A stretch of DNA of 7,514 nucleotides from an uncultured Paracoccus sp. (GCA_937859005.1 CALLYR010000385.1:1-7514); one strand, 5' to 3'; numbered from the stretch's first letter, positions 1 through 6,687 are shown. Numbers and translations are program-made. Notes: generated by a model from the letters alone, not told the origin.

Positions 1-45
1 CCCGCCGCGCGCCACAGCCAGGCCGCGGACGGACAGCAGGCTCAT
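1..45 (-). CDS. ccmA: Start of probable haem exporter ATPase CcmA (partial, N-terminal 15 codons)
   Basis: The reverse strand from 45 reads MSLLSVRGLAVARGG and runs off the window edge. The pattern (LLxVxxLAxxRGG) resembles the first beta strand of an ABC-transporter ATPase. In particular it resembles CcmA, the nucleotide-binding subunit of the CcmABCD system that delivers haem for cytochrome c maturation at the cytoplasmic membrane. Its ATG overlaps the stop codon of the preceding gene as ATGA (42-45), so it is the next gene of the same operon and probably translationally coupled. From memory, ccmA often follows the secDF/Mth938 cluster in Rhodobacterales. No Walker motif is inside the window, so the assignment rests on 15 residues plus context. 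Another ABC ATPase is possible. Confidence 0.6.
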   Translation of the reverse strand, partial: MSLLSVRGLAVARGG

Positions 46-395
46 ACCGGGATCAGCGCGCAGGCGACGCGCCGTCCTTCGGACAGGGTGACGTTATAGG
101 TGCGGGCGGCCGCAGGGGTCGCCATCGCCTCGACCATGATGCCCGCCGCCTGCAGGGCCTGCGCCAGATCGGCGGGGGGACGCGCGATTTCGGGACCCAG
201 CCCCAGGAACAGCACATCCACCCGGCCAGCCAGCCCGATCAGCGCCGCAATGTCGGACAGCCCGCCCCAGGACTGAACACCCTGTGCGGTCACGACCACC
301 GGGCCGCGATGAACCTGCCCGCCCACGCGGAAGAAGCCGGGGCCATAGCCGTCCACCGGCACGGTCCCGTCAAAGTCGGTTTCCCGCATCGGCAT
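42..395 (-). CDS. Mth938-domain (DUF498/598) protein, NDUFAF3-like
   Basis: A 117-residue soluble protein with no signal peptide or membrane segment. It covers the whole Mth938-like fold: a hydrophobic strand with a LFLGLGPE loop at about residues 62-69, then the diagnostic C-terminal block with GIMVEAMATPAAARTYN and a basic strand ending in ALIPV. Mitochondrial members of this family (NDUFAF3) assist complex I assembly. The bacterial function is not established, so any role in membrane-complex assembly is inference from homology and from its place between secF and ccmA. The start at 395 was chosen because its ATG shares one base with the secF stop (TGATG) and an AGGA lies about ten bases upstream inside secF. 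A second in-frame ATG two codons later is less well placed. Its stop overlaps the next start as ATGA. Confidence 0.85.
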   Translation of the reverse strand: MPMRETDFDGTVPVDGYGPGFFRVGGQVHRGPVVVTAQGVQSWGGLSDIAALIGLAGRVDVLFLGLGPEIARPPADLAQALQAAGIMVEAMATPAAARTYNVTLSEGRRVACALIPV

Positions 396-1390
396 CAGGG
401 CATGTCCTGGAAGGGCGTTCCGGCAAGATCGCTTTTCTCGCCCGCCTCGGTCTTGGCGGGCTTGGACCAGTCGCGCTTGACCCCCAGCCACAGGACGATG
501 TTCTTGGCGACATAGATCGTCGAATAGCAGCCGACGAACACGCCCCACAGCATCGCGAAGACAAAGCCGCGGATCACGTCGCCGCCCAGCACCAGCATCG
601 CCGTCAGCGCGATCGCGGTGGTCACCGCCGTCATCACGGTGCGCGACAGCGTCTCGTTCGTGGTCAGGTTCAGCACGTCGATCAGGGGCATCGTCTTGTA
701 TTTCATCAGGTTTTCGCGCAGCCGGTCGAACACGACGACGGTGTCGTTGATCGACGTGCCCAGGATCGTCAGCAGCGCCGCGATGGTGGTCAGGTCGAAC
801 TTGATCTGGAACAGCGAAAATATCCCGACCGTCAGCAGCACGTCGTGGATCAGCGCGAAGACGCCGCCCACCGCGAACTGCCATTCGAAGCGCAGCCAGA
901 TATACAGCAGGATGCCCAAGGCGGCGGCGGCCACCGCATAGACGGCGGTCATGATCAGTTCGCCCGACACCTTGGGACCGACCGACTCGACGGCGGCAAA
1001 GGTGATCTGCGGATCAACCTCTTTCAGGGCCGCCTCGATCCGGTTCAGCTCTTCGGGGCTGACGGACCCCGTCTCGTTCGTGGTGCCGATGCGGATCTGC
1101 GCGACATGGCGGTTTTCGCCGAAGGTCGGGTCGAACACCTCGGTGATCGAGACGTCGCCCAGATCCAGGTCGTTCAGCGCCGCGCGATAGTCCGCGACCT
1201 CGAAGGCGGTCGGGCTCTCGGTGCGGATGGTGGTCCCGCCCTTGAAGTCGATGCCGAAGTTCAGCCCCATCGTCATCGTGACGATGACCGAGGCGATCAT
1301 CAGGAATCCCGAAATGCCGAAGCTCAGCCACTGCCAGCGGAAAAAGTTGATCCTGGTATTCGCGGGAACCAGTTTCAGACGGAATGCCAT
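395..1390 (-). CDS. secF: Protein translocase subunit SecF
   Basis: SecF is an RND-family membrane subunit. With SecD and YajC it uses the proton-motive force to help SecYEG-SecA move proteins across, and insert them into, the inner membrane. The 331-residue product has the expected six membrane segments, at roughly 22-40, 145-165, 173-193, 200-222, 250-270 and 275-300. The family signature after segment 1 is GIDFKGG (46-52). The segment 4 signature GTSINDTVVVFDRLRE is at 211-226, and its aspartate belongs to the proposed proton path. The reading frame is open upstream for 14 more codons into the end of secD. The start at 1390 (MAFRLKLVP) was preferred because it matches family N-termini and has a GGGGAA about five bases upstream. 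It lies 11 bp after secD and overlaps the next gene by one base. Confidence 0.97.
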   Translation of the reverse strand: MAFRLKLVPANTRINFFRWQWLSFGISGFLMIASVIVTMTMGLNFGIDFKGGTTIRTESPTAFEVADYRAALNDLDLGDVSITEVFDPTFGENRHVAQIRIGTTNETGSVSPEELNRIEAALKEVDPQITFAAVESVGPKVSGELIMTAVYAVAAAALGILLYIWLRFEWQFAVGGVFALIHDVLLTVGIFSLFQIKFDLTTIAALLTILGTSINDTVVVFDRLRENLMKYKTMPLIDVLNLTTNETLSRTVMTAVTTAIALTAMLVLGGDVIRGFVFAMLWGVFVGCYSTIYVAKNIVLWLGVKRDWSKPAKTEAGEKSDLAGTPFQDMP

Positions 1391-1401
1391 GTCGGTTCCC
1401 C

Positions 1402-3066
1402 TTACAGTTCCAACGCCTTGGGCCGGCGCCATTGCAGCCAGAACACGATCAGCAGCCGCGTCAGATAGATCGCGGTAAAGACCGAGGTGACCAGACCGAT
1501 GGTCAGCGTCACGGCAAAGCCCTTGACCGGGCCGGAACCCAGGAAGAACATCACGAGGGCCGCGATGAAGGTGGTCACGTTCGCGTCGATGATCGCGCTC
1601 ATCGCCTCGTTGAAGCCGTCGTCGATGGCACGCACGACACCCTTGCCCGCGCGAAGTTCGTCCCGGATGCGTTCATAGATGATGACGTTGGCATCGACGG
1701 CGGTGCCCACCGTCAGCACGATCCCCGCAATGCCCGGCAGGGTCAGCGTCGCCCCCATCGCCGACATGACCGCCAGGATCAGGATGACGTTGACAACGAC
1801 CGCGGTCGAGGCGAAGACCCCGAACAGCCCATAGCTGGCGATGATGTAGGCCACGACCCCGATGGTCCCGACGGTCGCGGCGACCTTGCCCGCGTCGATC
1901 GAATCCTGCCCCAGTTCGGGGCCGATGGTGCGTTCCTCCAGGAAGGTCATCTCGGCCGGCAGGGCGCCTGCGCGCAGCAGGACCGCCAGCCGGTTCGATG
2001 CGTCCACATCCATTGACCCCGAGATCTGCCCCGATCCGGCGGTGATCGCCTGACGGATCACGGGGGCGGAAATCACCTGATTGTCCAGCACGATGGCAAA
2101 GGGCTGGCCGATATTGGCCGAGGTATAGGCCCCGAATCGCTTGGCACCCGAGGGGTTGAAGCGGAAATCGACCGCCGGCTGGCCGTTCTGGTCGAAACTG
2201 GGCCGGGCGTCGGTCAGGTCCTCGCCAGTAACGACGGGCGCCTCGGCCAGGGTGTAATAGACCCCCGGCTCGTCCAGCGAGGGCAGCACGACATTGCCCA
2301 GACCCGCGCTTGCGTTCGGATCGGTGCCGCGCCCGATCACGGGGTTGAAGGTCAGCTTGGCGGTGGTTCCGATCAGCTTCTTCAGTTCCTCGGCCGATCC
2401 GATGCCGGGGACCTGGATCAGGATGCGGTCCTTGCCCTGGCGCTGGATCGTGGGTTCGCGGGTGCCGACCTCGTCCACGCGCCTGCGCACGATCTCCAGC
2501 GACTGCTGGATGGTGCGGTCGTCGGTCGCGGCCTTTTCGGCCGCCGACAGCCGCACCACCAGCCGGGGGCCATTGGCGGTGATGTCCAGATCGGACTGCC
2601 CGGCGCCCGACAGCGTGGCGATGGGCGTGGCCAGCGTGCGGGCGACAGCCACCGCCTGCGCCATCTGGTCGGGGTTGCCGATTTCCACATGCAGTTCGTC
2701 CGGTGGGCCGGGGACGCGGCGGACGGCCCCGATCACGTCGCGCTGGGCTGCCAGCGCGTTGCGCAGGTCTGGCCACAGGGCGTCCATGCGGGATTTATAG
2801 ACATCGGCGACATGCACCTCGCCCAGCAGATGGGCGCCGCCGCGCAGATCCAGCCCCAGATTGACCAGCGAAGAGGGCAGCCAGTCGGGCCAGCTTGCCC
2901 GAGCCGCGGCCTGCTCGGGCGACTCGAACCCTGCCCGTTCGGCGGCCGTCACCGCGTCGTTGTGCGCCTCGACCCGGCCATAGAACAGGTTGGGCATCGC
3001 ATAAAGCAGCCCCAGCGCCACCAGCCCCAGGATGACGAGCCGTTTCCAGAACGGGATCTGCAACAT
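1402..3066 (-). CDS. secD: Protein translocase subunit SecD
   Basis: SecD is the partner of SecF in the inner membrane and carries the large periplasmic domain that grips the emerging substrate. The 554-residue product starts with a membrane anchor at about 8-27, followed by the conserved GLDLRGGAHL (71-80). A long periplasmic region extends to about residue 390. The five remaining membrane segments follow, with the signature TVGTAVDANVIIYERIRDE at 452-470 and the NVTTFIAALVMFFLG segment at 496-510. The length is somewhat below that of the E. coli protein, which is usual for alphaproteobacteria as I recall them. The start at 3066 lies 9 bp after the yajC stop. It has no strong ribosome binding site, so translation may depend on ribosomes arriving from yajC. 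The gene looks intact. Confidence 0.98.
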   Translation of the reverse strand: MLQIPFWKRLVILGLVALGLLYAMPNLFYGRVEAHNDAVTAAERAGFESPEQAAARASWPDWLPSSLVNLGLDLRGGAHLLGEVHVADVYKSRMDALWPDLRNALAAQRDVIGAVRRVPGPPDELHVEIGNPDQMAQAVAVARTLATPIATLSGAGQSDLDITANGPRLVVRLSAAEKAATDDRTIQQSLEIVRRRVDEVGTREPTIQRQGKDRILIQVPGIGSAEELKKLIGTTAKLTFNPVIGRGTDPNASAGLGNVVLPSLDEPGVYYTLAEAPVVTGEDLTDARPSFDQNGQPAVDFRFNPSGAKRFGAYTSANIGQPFAIVLDNQVISAPVIRQAITAGSGQISGSMDVDASNRLAVLLRAGALPAEMTFLEERTIGPELGQDSIDAGKVAATVGTIGVVAYIIASYGLFGVFASTAVVVNVILILAVMSAMGATLTLPGIAGIVLTVGTAVDANVIIYERIRDELRAGKGVVRAIDDGFNEAMSAIIDANVTTFIAALVMFFLGSGPVKGFAVTLTIGLVTSVFTAIYLTRLLIVFWLQWRRPKALEL

Positions 3067-3075
3067 GGCGGCGGA

Positions 3076-3411
3076 TCAGCTGTTCGCAGCCGCGGGCGCG
3101 GTGCGGTTCACGACCGAGGCGATGGTTCCGCGCACCACCTTGACCCGGACGCCCTGGGCGATCTCGACCTCGACCTCGTCGTCGCGTACGCCCATGACCT
3201 TGCCGATGATGCCGCCCTGGGTGACGACGCTGTCGCCTTTCTTCAGCGCCTCGACCATGGCGCGGTGCTGGGCCACCTTGCGCTGCTGCGGGCGCAGGAT
3301 CAGGAAATACATGATCACGAAGACCAGCAGCAAGGGAACGAACTGCATGAAGGCGGCGGCGCCGCCGGCAGCCGGCGCGGCGGCCTGGGCATAGGCAGGG
3401 GAAACGAACAT
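3076..3411 (-). CDS. yajC: Preprotein translocase subunit YajC
   Basis: YajC is a small single-pass inner-membrane protein that copurifies with SecDF and is the usual first gene of this operon. The 111-residue product has a short Ala-rich N-terminus and one membrane segment at about 22-39 ending in LILRPQQRK. A basic stretch follows, then the cytosolic beta domain with the family motif VTQGGIIGKV (63-72). An AAGGA (3418-3422, read on the minus strand) sits six bases before the ATG and fixes the start. secD follows after 9 bp. A candidate promoter lies about 75 bp upstream. Family, length and context all agree. Confidence 0.96.
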   Translation of the reverse strand: MFVSPAYAQAAAPAAGGAAAFMQFVPLLLVFVIMYFLILRPQQRKVAQHRAMVEALKKGDSVVTQGGIIGKVMGVRDDEVEVEIAQGVRVKVVRGTIASVVNRTAPAAANS

Positions 3412-3485
3412 GGGCGATCCTTCAGAGAGGCTGCGAAGTCGGTCGGCGCAAGCACGGCGCGGGGCCGGGCTGCGGATTGGCGCGC

Positions 3486-3514
3486 AACCTAGTCATGCGC
3501 AAGGGGCTTGTCCA
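3486..3514 (-). promoter_or_regulatory. Candidate sigma-70-type promoter of the yajC-secDF operon
   Basis: On the minus strand, TGGACA (3514-3509, five of six matches to the consensus) is separated by exactly 17 bases from TAGGTT (3491-3486, three of six matches). TAGGTT-like -10 boxes are tolerated in high-GC alphaproteobacteria. Transcription would begin near 3479, giving a leader of about 70 bases before yajC. This is the best pair I found in the 210-bp region between yajC and mazG. It is a reading by eye, not a measured start. Confidence 0.45.
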
Positions 3515-3621
3515 GAAACCGCCGCGTCGCTGGCGGTCACGACCTTGCGCCCCCTGCCCCGGTGGACAACCGCGCGCGCCCTGTGTCAGGTGGCGCGGAC
3601 ACCTGCCCGAAGGCCTTGCCC

Positions 3622-4434
3622 ATGTCCGACGCCCGCAACGAGATCGACCGCCTGACCGGGATCATGGCCGCCCTGCGCGACCCGAAGACCGGCTGTCCCT
3701 GGGACATCGAGCAGGATTTCGCCTCGATTTCGCCCTATACGATCGAGGAGGCGCATGAGGTCGCCGACGCGGTCCAGCGGCAGGCCTGGGACGAACTGCC
3801 GGGCGAGTTGGGCGACCTGCTGTTGCAGGTGGTGTTCCACGCCCAGATGGCGGCCGAGGCGGGGATGTTCGATTTCGCCGATGTGGCGCGGGCGATTTCC
3901 GACAAGCTGGTGTTCCGCCACCCCCACATCTTCGGGGACGAATCGCGCGACAAGACGGCCGAGCAGCAGGTCCGCGACTGGGAGGCGATCAAGGCAAAGG
4001 AACGCGCGGCCAAGGCCGAACGCGGCGTGCTGGACGGCGTGGCGCTGGGACTGCCCGCGCTGACCCGCGCGGTCAAGCTGCAGAACCGGGCGGCGCGAGT
4101 GGGCTTCGACTGGCCGGCGACCGAGCAGGTGCTGGACAAGCTGGCCGAGGAGACGGCGGAACTGGTCGCAGCCCGCGACGGCGACCCTGCGCATCTGGCC
4201 GAGGAAATGGGCGATCTGCTGTTCGTCATGGCCAATCTCGCCCGCCATCTGAAGATCGACCCCGAGGAGGCGCTGCGCGCCGCCAACGCCAAGTTCACCC
4301 GCCGCTTCCGGTCCATCGAACAGGCGCTGGCGGCGCAGGGCCGCCGCCCCGAGGAGTCGACGCTGGAGGAGATGGACGCGCTGTGGGACGCGGCAAAGGC
4401 CGCCGAAAAGGGCCGGGTCACGCCGTCTGCATGA
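3622..4434 (+). CDS. mazG: Nucleoside triphosphate pyrophosphohydrolase MazG
   Basis: MazG is a cytosolic enzyme that hydrolyses (d)NTPs to monophosphates and pyrophosphate. It is linked to nucleotide-pool cleaning and stress control. The 270-residue product has the two-domain form. The N-terminal domain carries the metal-binding helices IEEAHE (E42, E43, E46) and GELGD (E62, D65), followed by KLVFRHPHIFGD (96-106) and the DWEAIKAKER linker. The second domain repeats the pattern with EETAE (176-180) and EEMGD (194-198), then KFTRRF. The frame is open for 38 codons upstream, but the ATG at 3622 begins the conserved N-terminus (IDRLTGIMAALRDP, then GCPWD). A GAAGG eight bases upstream supports it. 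The gene is divergent from yajC, and its last 17 bp overlap the convergent dusA gene. Confidence 0.96.
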   Translation: MSDARNEIDRLTGIMAALRDPKTGCPWDIEQDFASISPYTIEEAHEVADAVQRQAWDELPGELGDLLLQVVFHAQMAAEAGMFDFADVARAISDKLVFRHPHIFGDESRDKTAEQQVRDWEAIKAKERAAKAERGVLDGVALGLPALTRAVKLQNRAARVGFDWPATEQVLDKLAEETAELVAARDGDPAHLAEEMGDLLFVMANLARHLKIDPEEALRAANAKFTRRFRSIEQALAAQGRRPEESTLEEMDALWDAAKAAEKGRVTPSA

Positions 4435-5392
4435 CCTCGGCCAGCGCGGCGTCGTAATCCTCCAGCGTCCCGCGCGAGGCGCGTTCGGACAGGATGCGTT
4501 TCCACCCCCGCGCGCCGGGGCGGCCATGGAACAGCCCCAGCATGTGACGGGTGATCTGGTGCATCCGCCCGCCCGATTCCAGATGCCGGGCGATGACGTC
4601 CCGCATGGCGCGGGCGGCATCCGCCGGATCGCCAAGGGGCGGCGCGTCGCCCCACAGCGCATCGGCCGCACCCAGGATGTCCCAAGGCTGATGATAGGCC
4701 GCGCGCCCGACCATTACCCCGTCCATCGCCGCCAGATGATCGCGCACCTGATCCAGCGTCCCGATGCCGCCGTTGATCGACAGATGCAGGTCCGGGAACG
4801 CCGCCTTCATCGCATGGACCAGCGGATAATCGAGCGGCGGGATCTCGCGGTTCTCGCGCGGGGAAAGCCCTTGCAGCCAGGCCTTGCGCGCGTGGATCGT
4901 CAGGCGGCGCACGCCCGCATCCCGCATGACGGCGATGAAGGCGGGCAGCACTTTGGCGGGTTCCTGCTCGTCCACGCCGATGCGGCATTTCACCGTCACC
5001 TCGACCGGACTGACAGCGGCCATCGCCGCCACGCAGTCCGCGACCAGCGCGGGCGACTTCATCAGCACCGCGCCGAAACAGCCCGACTGCACCCGGTCGC
5101 TGGGGCATCCCACGTTCAGGTTGATCTCGGCATAGCCCCGGTCGGCGGCGATCCGGGTCGCCTCGCGCAGTTCGGCAGGATCGGACCCGCCCAGTTGCAG
5201 CGCGACGGGATGCTCGGCCGCGCCATGATCCAGCAGCCGCCCCCGGTCGCCGTGGATCACCGCCGGCGCCGTCACCATTTCCGTATACAGCAGCGCCCGG
5301 CGCGACAGCAGCCGGTGAAAGGCGCGGCAATGCCGGTCGGTCCAGTCCATCATAGGCGCCACGGCTAATCTAGACGCTTGATATTCAGTCAT
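4418..5392 (-). CDS. dusA: tRNA-dihydrouridine(20/20a) synthase DusA
   Basis: This flavin enzyme reduces uridines 20 and 20a in the D-loop of tRNAs using NADPH. The 324-residue product follows DusA closely: APMMDWTDRHCR (12-23), LLYTEMV (34-40), HPVALQLGGSDP (61-72), the catalytic cysteine C96 in NVGCPSDRVQSG, the flavin-contacting IHARKAWLQGLSP (166-178), SINGGI (205-210), and the DusA-specific ITRHMLGLFHGRPGARGW (280-297). The start at 5392 gives the usual short N-terminal extension. A GAAGA ten bases upstream is the only ribosome binding site candidate. Codons 2-9 (ACT GAA TAT CAA GCG TCT AGA TTA) are AT-rich and unlike the rest of the gene. They suggest a 5' end supplied by the neighbouring integrative element. 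Catalytic features are intact, so the enzyme should work if it is expressed. Confidence 0.96.
   Translation of the reverse strand: MTEYQASRLAVAPMMDWTDRHCRAFHRLLSRRALLYTEMVTAPAVIHGDRGRLLDHGAAEHPVALQLGGSDPAELREATRIAADRGYAEINLNVGCPSDRVQSGCFGAVLMKSPALVADCVAAMAAVSPVEVTVKCRIGVDEQEPAKVLPAFIAVMRDAGVRRLTIHARKAWLQGLSPRENREIPPLDYPLVHAMKAAFPDLHLSINGGIGTLDQVRDHLAAMDGVMVGRAAYHQPWDILGAADALWGDAPPLGDPADAARAMRDVIARHLESGGRMHQITRHMLGLFHGRPGARGWKRILSERASRGTLEDYDAALAEVMQTA
5341..5392. other. Candidate integration junction (att site) in the 5' end of dusA
   Basis: Base usage changes abruptly inside dusA. From the VAPMMDWTDRHCR codons inward it is ordinary high-GC sequence, while outward from about 5363 it turns AT-rich and contains TCTAGATTAG, with codons not typical of this genome. 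A divergently oriented tyrosine recombinase begins 113 bp away. dusA-associated integrases are a published family that inserts at the 5' end of dusA and restores the reading frame with element-borne sequence. The exact crossover cannot be set without the second copy of the core, which is not in the window. Confidence 0.5.
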
Positions 5393-5406
5393 TTTTTGTG
5401 TATCTT
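5378..5406 (+). promoter_or_regulatory. Candidate promoter of the integrase gene, inside the dusA start
   Basis: TTGATA (5378-5383, five of six matches) and TATCTT (5401-5406, four of six matches) are separated by exactly 17 bases on the plus strand. This is the strongest sigma-70-like pair in the junction region. The -35 box lies within antisense dusA codons 4-5. Transcription would begin near 5413. That excludes the upstream GTG at 5398 as the integrase start and supports the ATG at 5506. Confidence 0.5.
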
Positions 5407-5425
5407 CAAAACGTTGGGCACCCGC

Positions 5426-5501
5426 GTGTGCACTCCATACTACGACCGAACCCGCCCCTTTTCGCTACGTTTCGATCCCTGACTGCACACAGAGCGCACA
5501 C
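5426..5501. repeat. Phased GCACAC repeats upstream of the integrase
   Basis: GCACAC occurs at 5485-5490 and again at 5496-5501, exactly 11 bp apart (one helical turn). The inverted copy GTGTGC is at 5426-5431. The stretch 5418-5431 also forms a small hairpin (GCAC/GTGC). The arrangement resembles arm-type integrase or excisionase binding sites, or an operator controlling int. The motif is short, so chance is not excluded. Confidence 0.3.
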
Positions 5502-5505
5502 GAAA

Positions 5506-6561
5506 ATGGCCACCATCACGAAGCTTCCTTCCGGCACCTGGCGCGTCCAGGTTCGACGCAAAGGCAAGTATGCGAGCGAGACCTTCCTTCGCCGTGGCGA
5601 TGGCGAGGCCTGGGCACGCGCCGTCGAACTCAAGATCGACCGCGGCGAACCGATACTCTGTGATGCCACCACCAAGACCTTCGGTGGCCTGATCGACCTC
5701 CATAAAGGCGATCTTGCGCAGGTCGGCAAGTGCCTGGGCAGATCGAAGGCCGCCAGTCTCGAATCCCTGTCGGCACGTCTGGGCAAGCTGAGGCCCGCGG
5801 AACTCGACCGTGAAAAGCTCATTGCGTTCGGGAAGGATCGCGCAAGGGAGGGCGCCGGGCCGGTGACGCTGAGCATCGACCTCGGCTACATCAAGACCAT
5901 TCTGTGCCACGCTGCGGCCGTACATGGCATCTCTGTCTCTACCGAGGGCGTCGATCTCGCCCGTATTGCTCTGGGAAGGCTTGGGCTTGTCGGCAAGAGC
6001 AACGAGCGCGACCGCCGCCCGACCGAGGCCGAAATCGGCGCAATCATCAGCCATCTCGAAGCAAATCCCCGCCAAACCATCCCGGTGGGCCGGATCATTC
6101 GCTTCGCCATCGCAACTGCCATGCGGCAGGATGAAATCTGCCGCGCCACTTGGGCCGACTACAACACTCGCACCAAGATGCTGCTAATCCGCGACAGGAA
6201 GGATCCTCGTCGCAAGGCAGGAAACGACCAGCGCATCCCGTTGCTCAATGTTTCAGGCTATGAGCCTTGCGGACTGATCGACGAGCAGCGGCAGTTGCTG
6301 GGAGGACGGGGCGAGCGTATTTTCCCGTACAACGGCCGGTCGATTGGCACTGCATTCCGTCGAGCTTGTCGAGACCTTAAAATCAGGGACTTACACTTTC
6401 ACGATCTGCGCCATGAAGGAACCAGCAGGCTGTTTGAAGCGGGGTTTACGATCGAACAGGTCGCACTCGTCACGGGCCACAAGGACTGGAAAATGCTGCG
6501 TCGCTACACCCACATCCGCCCAGAACACTTGCACAAAATTGCAGAAAGAAATGTGGCGTAG
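5506..6561 (+). CDS. int: Site-specific tyrosine recombinase (phage-type integrase)
   Basis: This is a 351-residue integrase that would cut and rejoin DNA at attachment sites of an integrative element. The N-terminus (MATITKLPSGTWRVQVRRKG) looks like an arm-site DNA-binding domain. A helical core-binding domain (about 60-160) and the catalytic domain (about 170-351) follow. All expected catalytic positions are present: R207 in TAMRQDE, probable K232 in DRKDP, H299 and R302 in FHDLRHEG, H325 in TGHKDW, and the nucleophile Y334 in RRYTHI. It therefore looks functional. The frame stays open upstream to a GTG at 5398, but the family-like N-terminus and the promoter position favour the ATG at 5506. 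No clear ribosome binding site precedes it. It is divergent from dusA, and the tRNA-Gly fragment begins 51 bp past its stop. Position suggests a dusA-associated integrase, while the tRNA half suggests a tRNA-Gly integrase. The sequence alone does not settle this. Confidence 0.93.
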   Translation: MATITKLPSGTWRVQVRRKGKYASETFLRRGDGEAWARAVELKIDRGEPILCDATTKTFGGLIDLHKGDLAQVGKCLGRSKAASLESLSARLGKLRPAELDREKLIAFGKDRAREGAGPVTLSIDLGYIKTILCHAAAVHGISVSTEGVDLARIALGRLGLVGKSNERDRRPTEAEIGAIISHLEANPRQTIPVGRIIRFAIATAMRQDEICRATWADYNTRTKMLLIRDRKDPRRKAGNDQRIPLLNVSGYEPCGLIDEQRQLLGGRGERIFPYNGRSIGTAFRRACRDLKIRDLHFHDLRHEGTSRLFEAGFTIEQVALVTGHKDWKMLRRYTHIRPEHLHKIAERNVA

Positions 6562-6600
6562 AGAATAATATTTCGGCCGAAGTTGCCGCGTATTCTGCGG
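6562..6600. repeat. Nested inverted repeats between int and the tRNA fragment
   Basis: AGAATA (6562-6567) and TATTCT (6591-6596) are perfect inverted copies enclosing the 10-bp palindrome TTCGGCCGAA (6572-6581). An alternative hairpin CCGC/GCGG spans 6586-6600. There is no T-run, so it is not an intrinsic terminator. It may be part of the integrase attachment region or mRNA 3'-end structure. No function is shown. Confidence 0.3.
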
Positions 6601-6612
6601 GATGTTTTCGAG

Positions 6613-6659
6613 CCTTGCCAAGGGTAGCGTCGTGAGTTCGAATCTCATCGCCCGCTCCA
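6613..6659 (+). pseudogene. 3' half of tRNA-Gly(GCC), probable tRNA attachment-site half
   Basis: From 6613 the sequence reads as a tRNA from the anticodon loop onward. The loop is TTGCCAA with anticodon GCC (6615-6621). The 3' anticodon strand GGGTA, a five-base variable loop, the T-arm GTGAG-TTCGAAT-CTCAT, the acceptor strand CGCCCGC, discriminator T and encoded CCA (6657-6659) follow. These are all features of an alphaproteobacterial glycine tRNA. The intact gene would need TACCC on the 5' side of the anticodon stem. Here only CC is kept, and the D-arm and normal 5' half are absent. The break at the anticodon stem, and the imperfect palindrome CCTTGCCAAGG, are what integration at a tRNA anticodon loop leaves behind. 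The fragment should not make a working tRNA. Confidence 0.8.
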
Positions 6660-6687
6660 AATTTCCTGAACGGAACAATGACCTAGG

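Larger units (their letters stand above)
5351..6612. mobile_element. Integrase module or remnant between dusA and the tRNA-Gly half
   Basis: The segment holds one tyrosine recombinase gene and short non-coding flanks. On the left it is bounded by the compositional break in dusA, and on the right by the truncated tRNA-Gly(GCC). By eye its G+C content is lower than that of the flanking host genes. It carries no cargo genes. It could be the end of a dusA-integrated island, the last remnant of a tRNA-Gly island, or a fusion of both. The boundaries are approximate. Confidence 0.45.

Noticed and set aside
284..3492. Long plus-strand open frames opposite secF, secD and yajC
   Set aside because: They are GC-bias shadows. 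They are rich in Arg, Asp, His and Gln, have no recognisable domains, and lie antisense to well-supported genes.
3563..3591. TGGACA-N17-TCAGGT as a mazG promoter
   Set aside because: The -10 box matches the consensus at only two of six positions. The spacing is good but the evidence is too weak to list.
5398..5505. Upstream GTG start that would extend the integrase by 36 residues
   Set aside because: The added residues do not resemble integrase N-termini, and the best promoter would start transcription downstream of the GTG.
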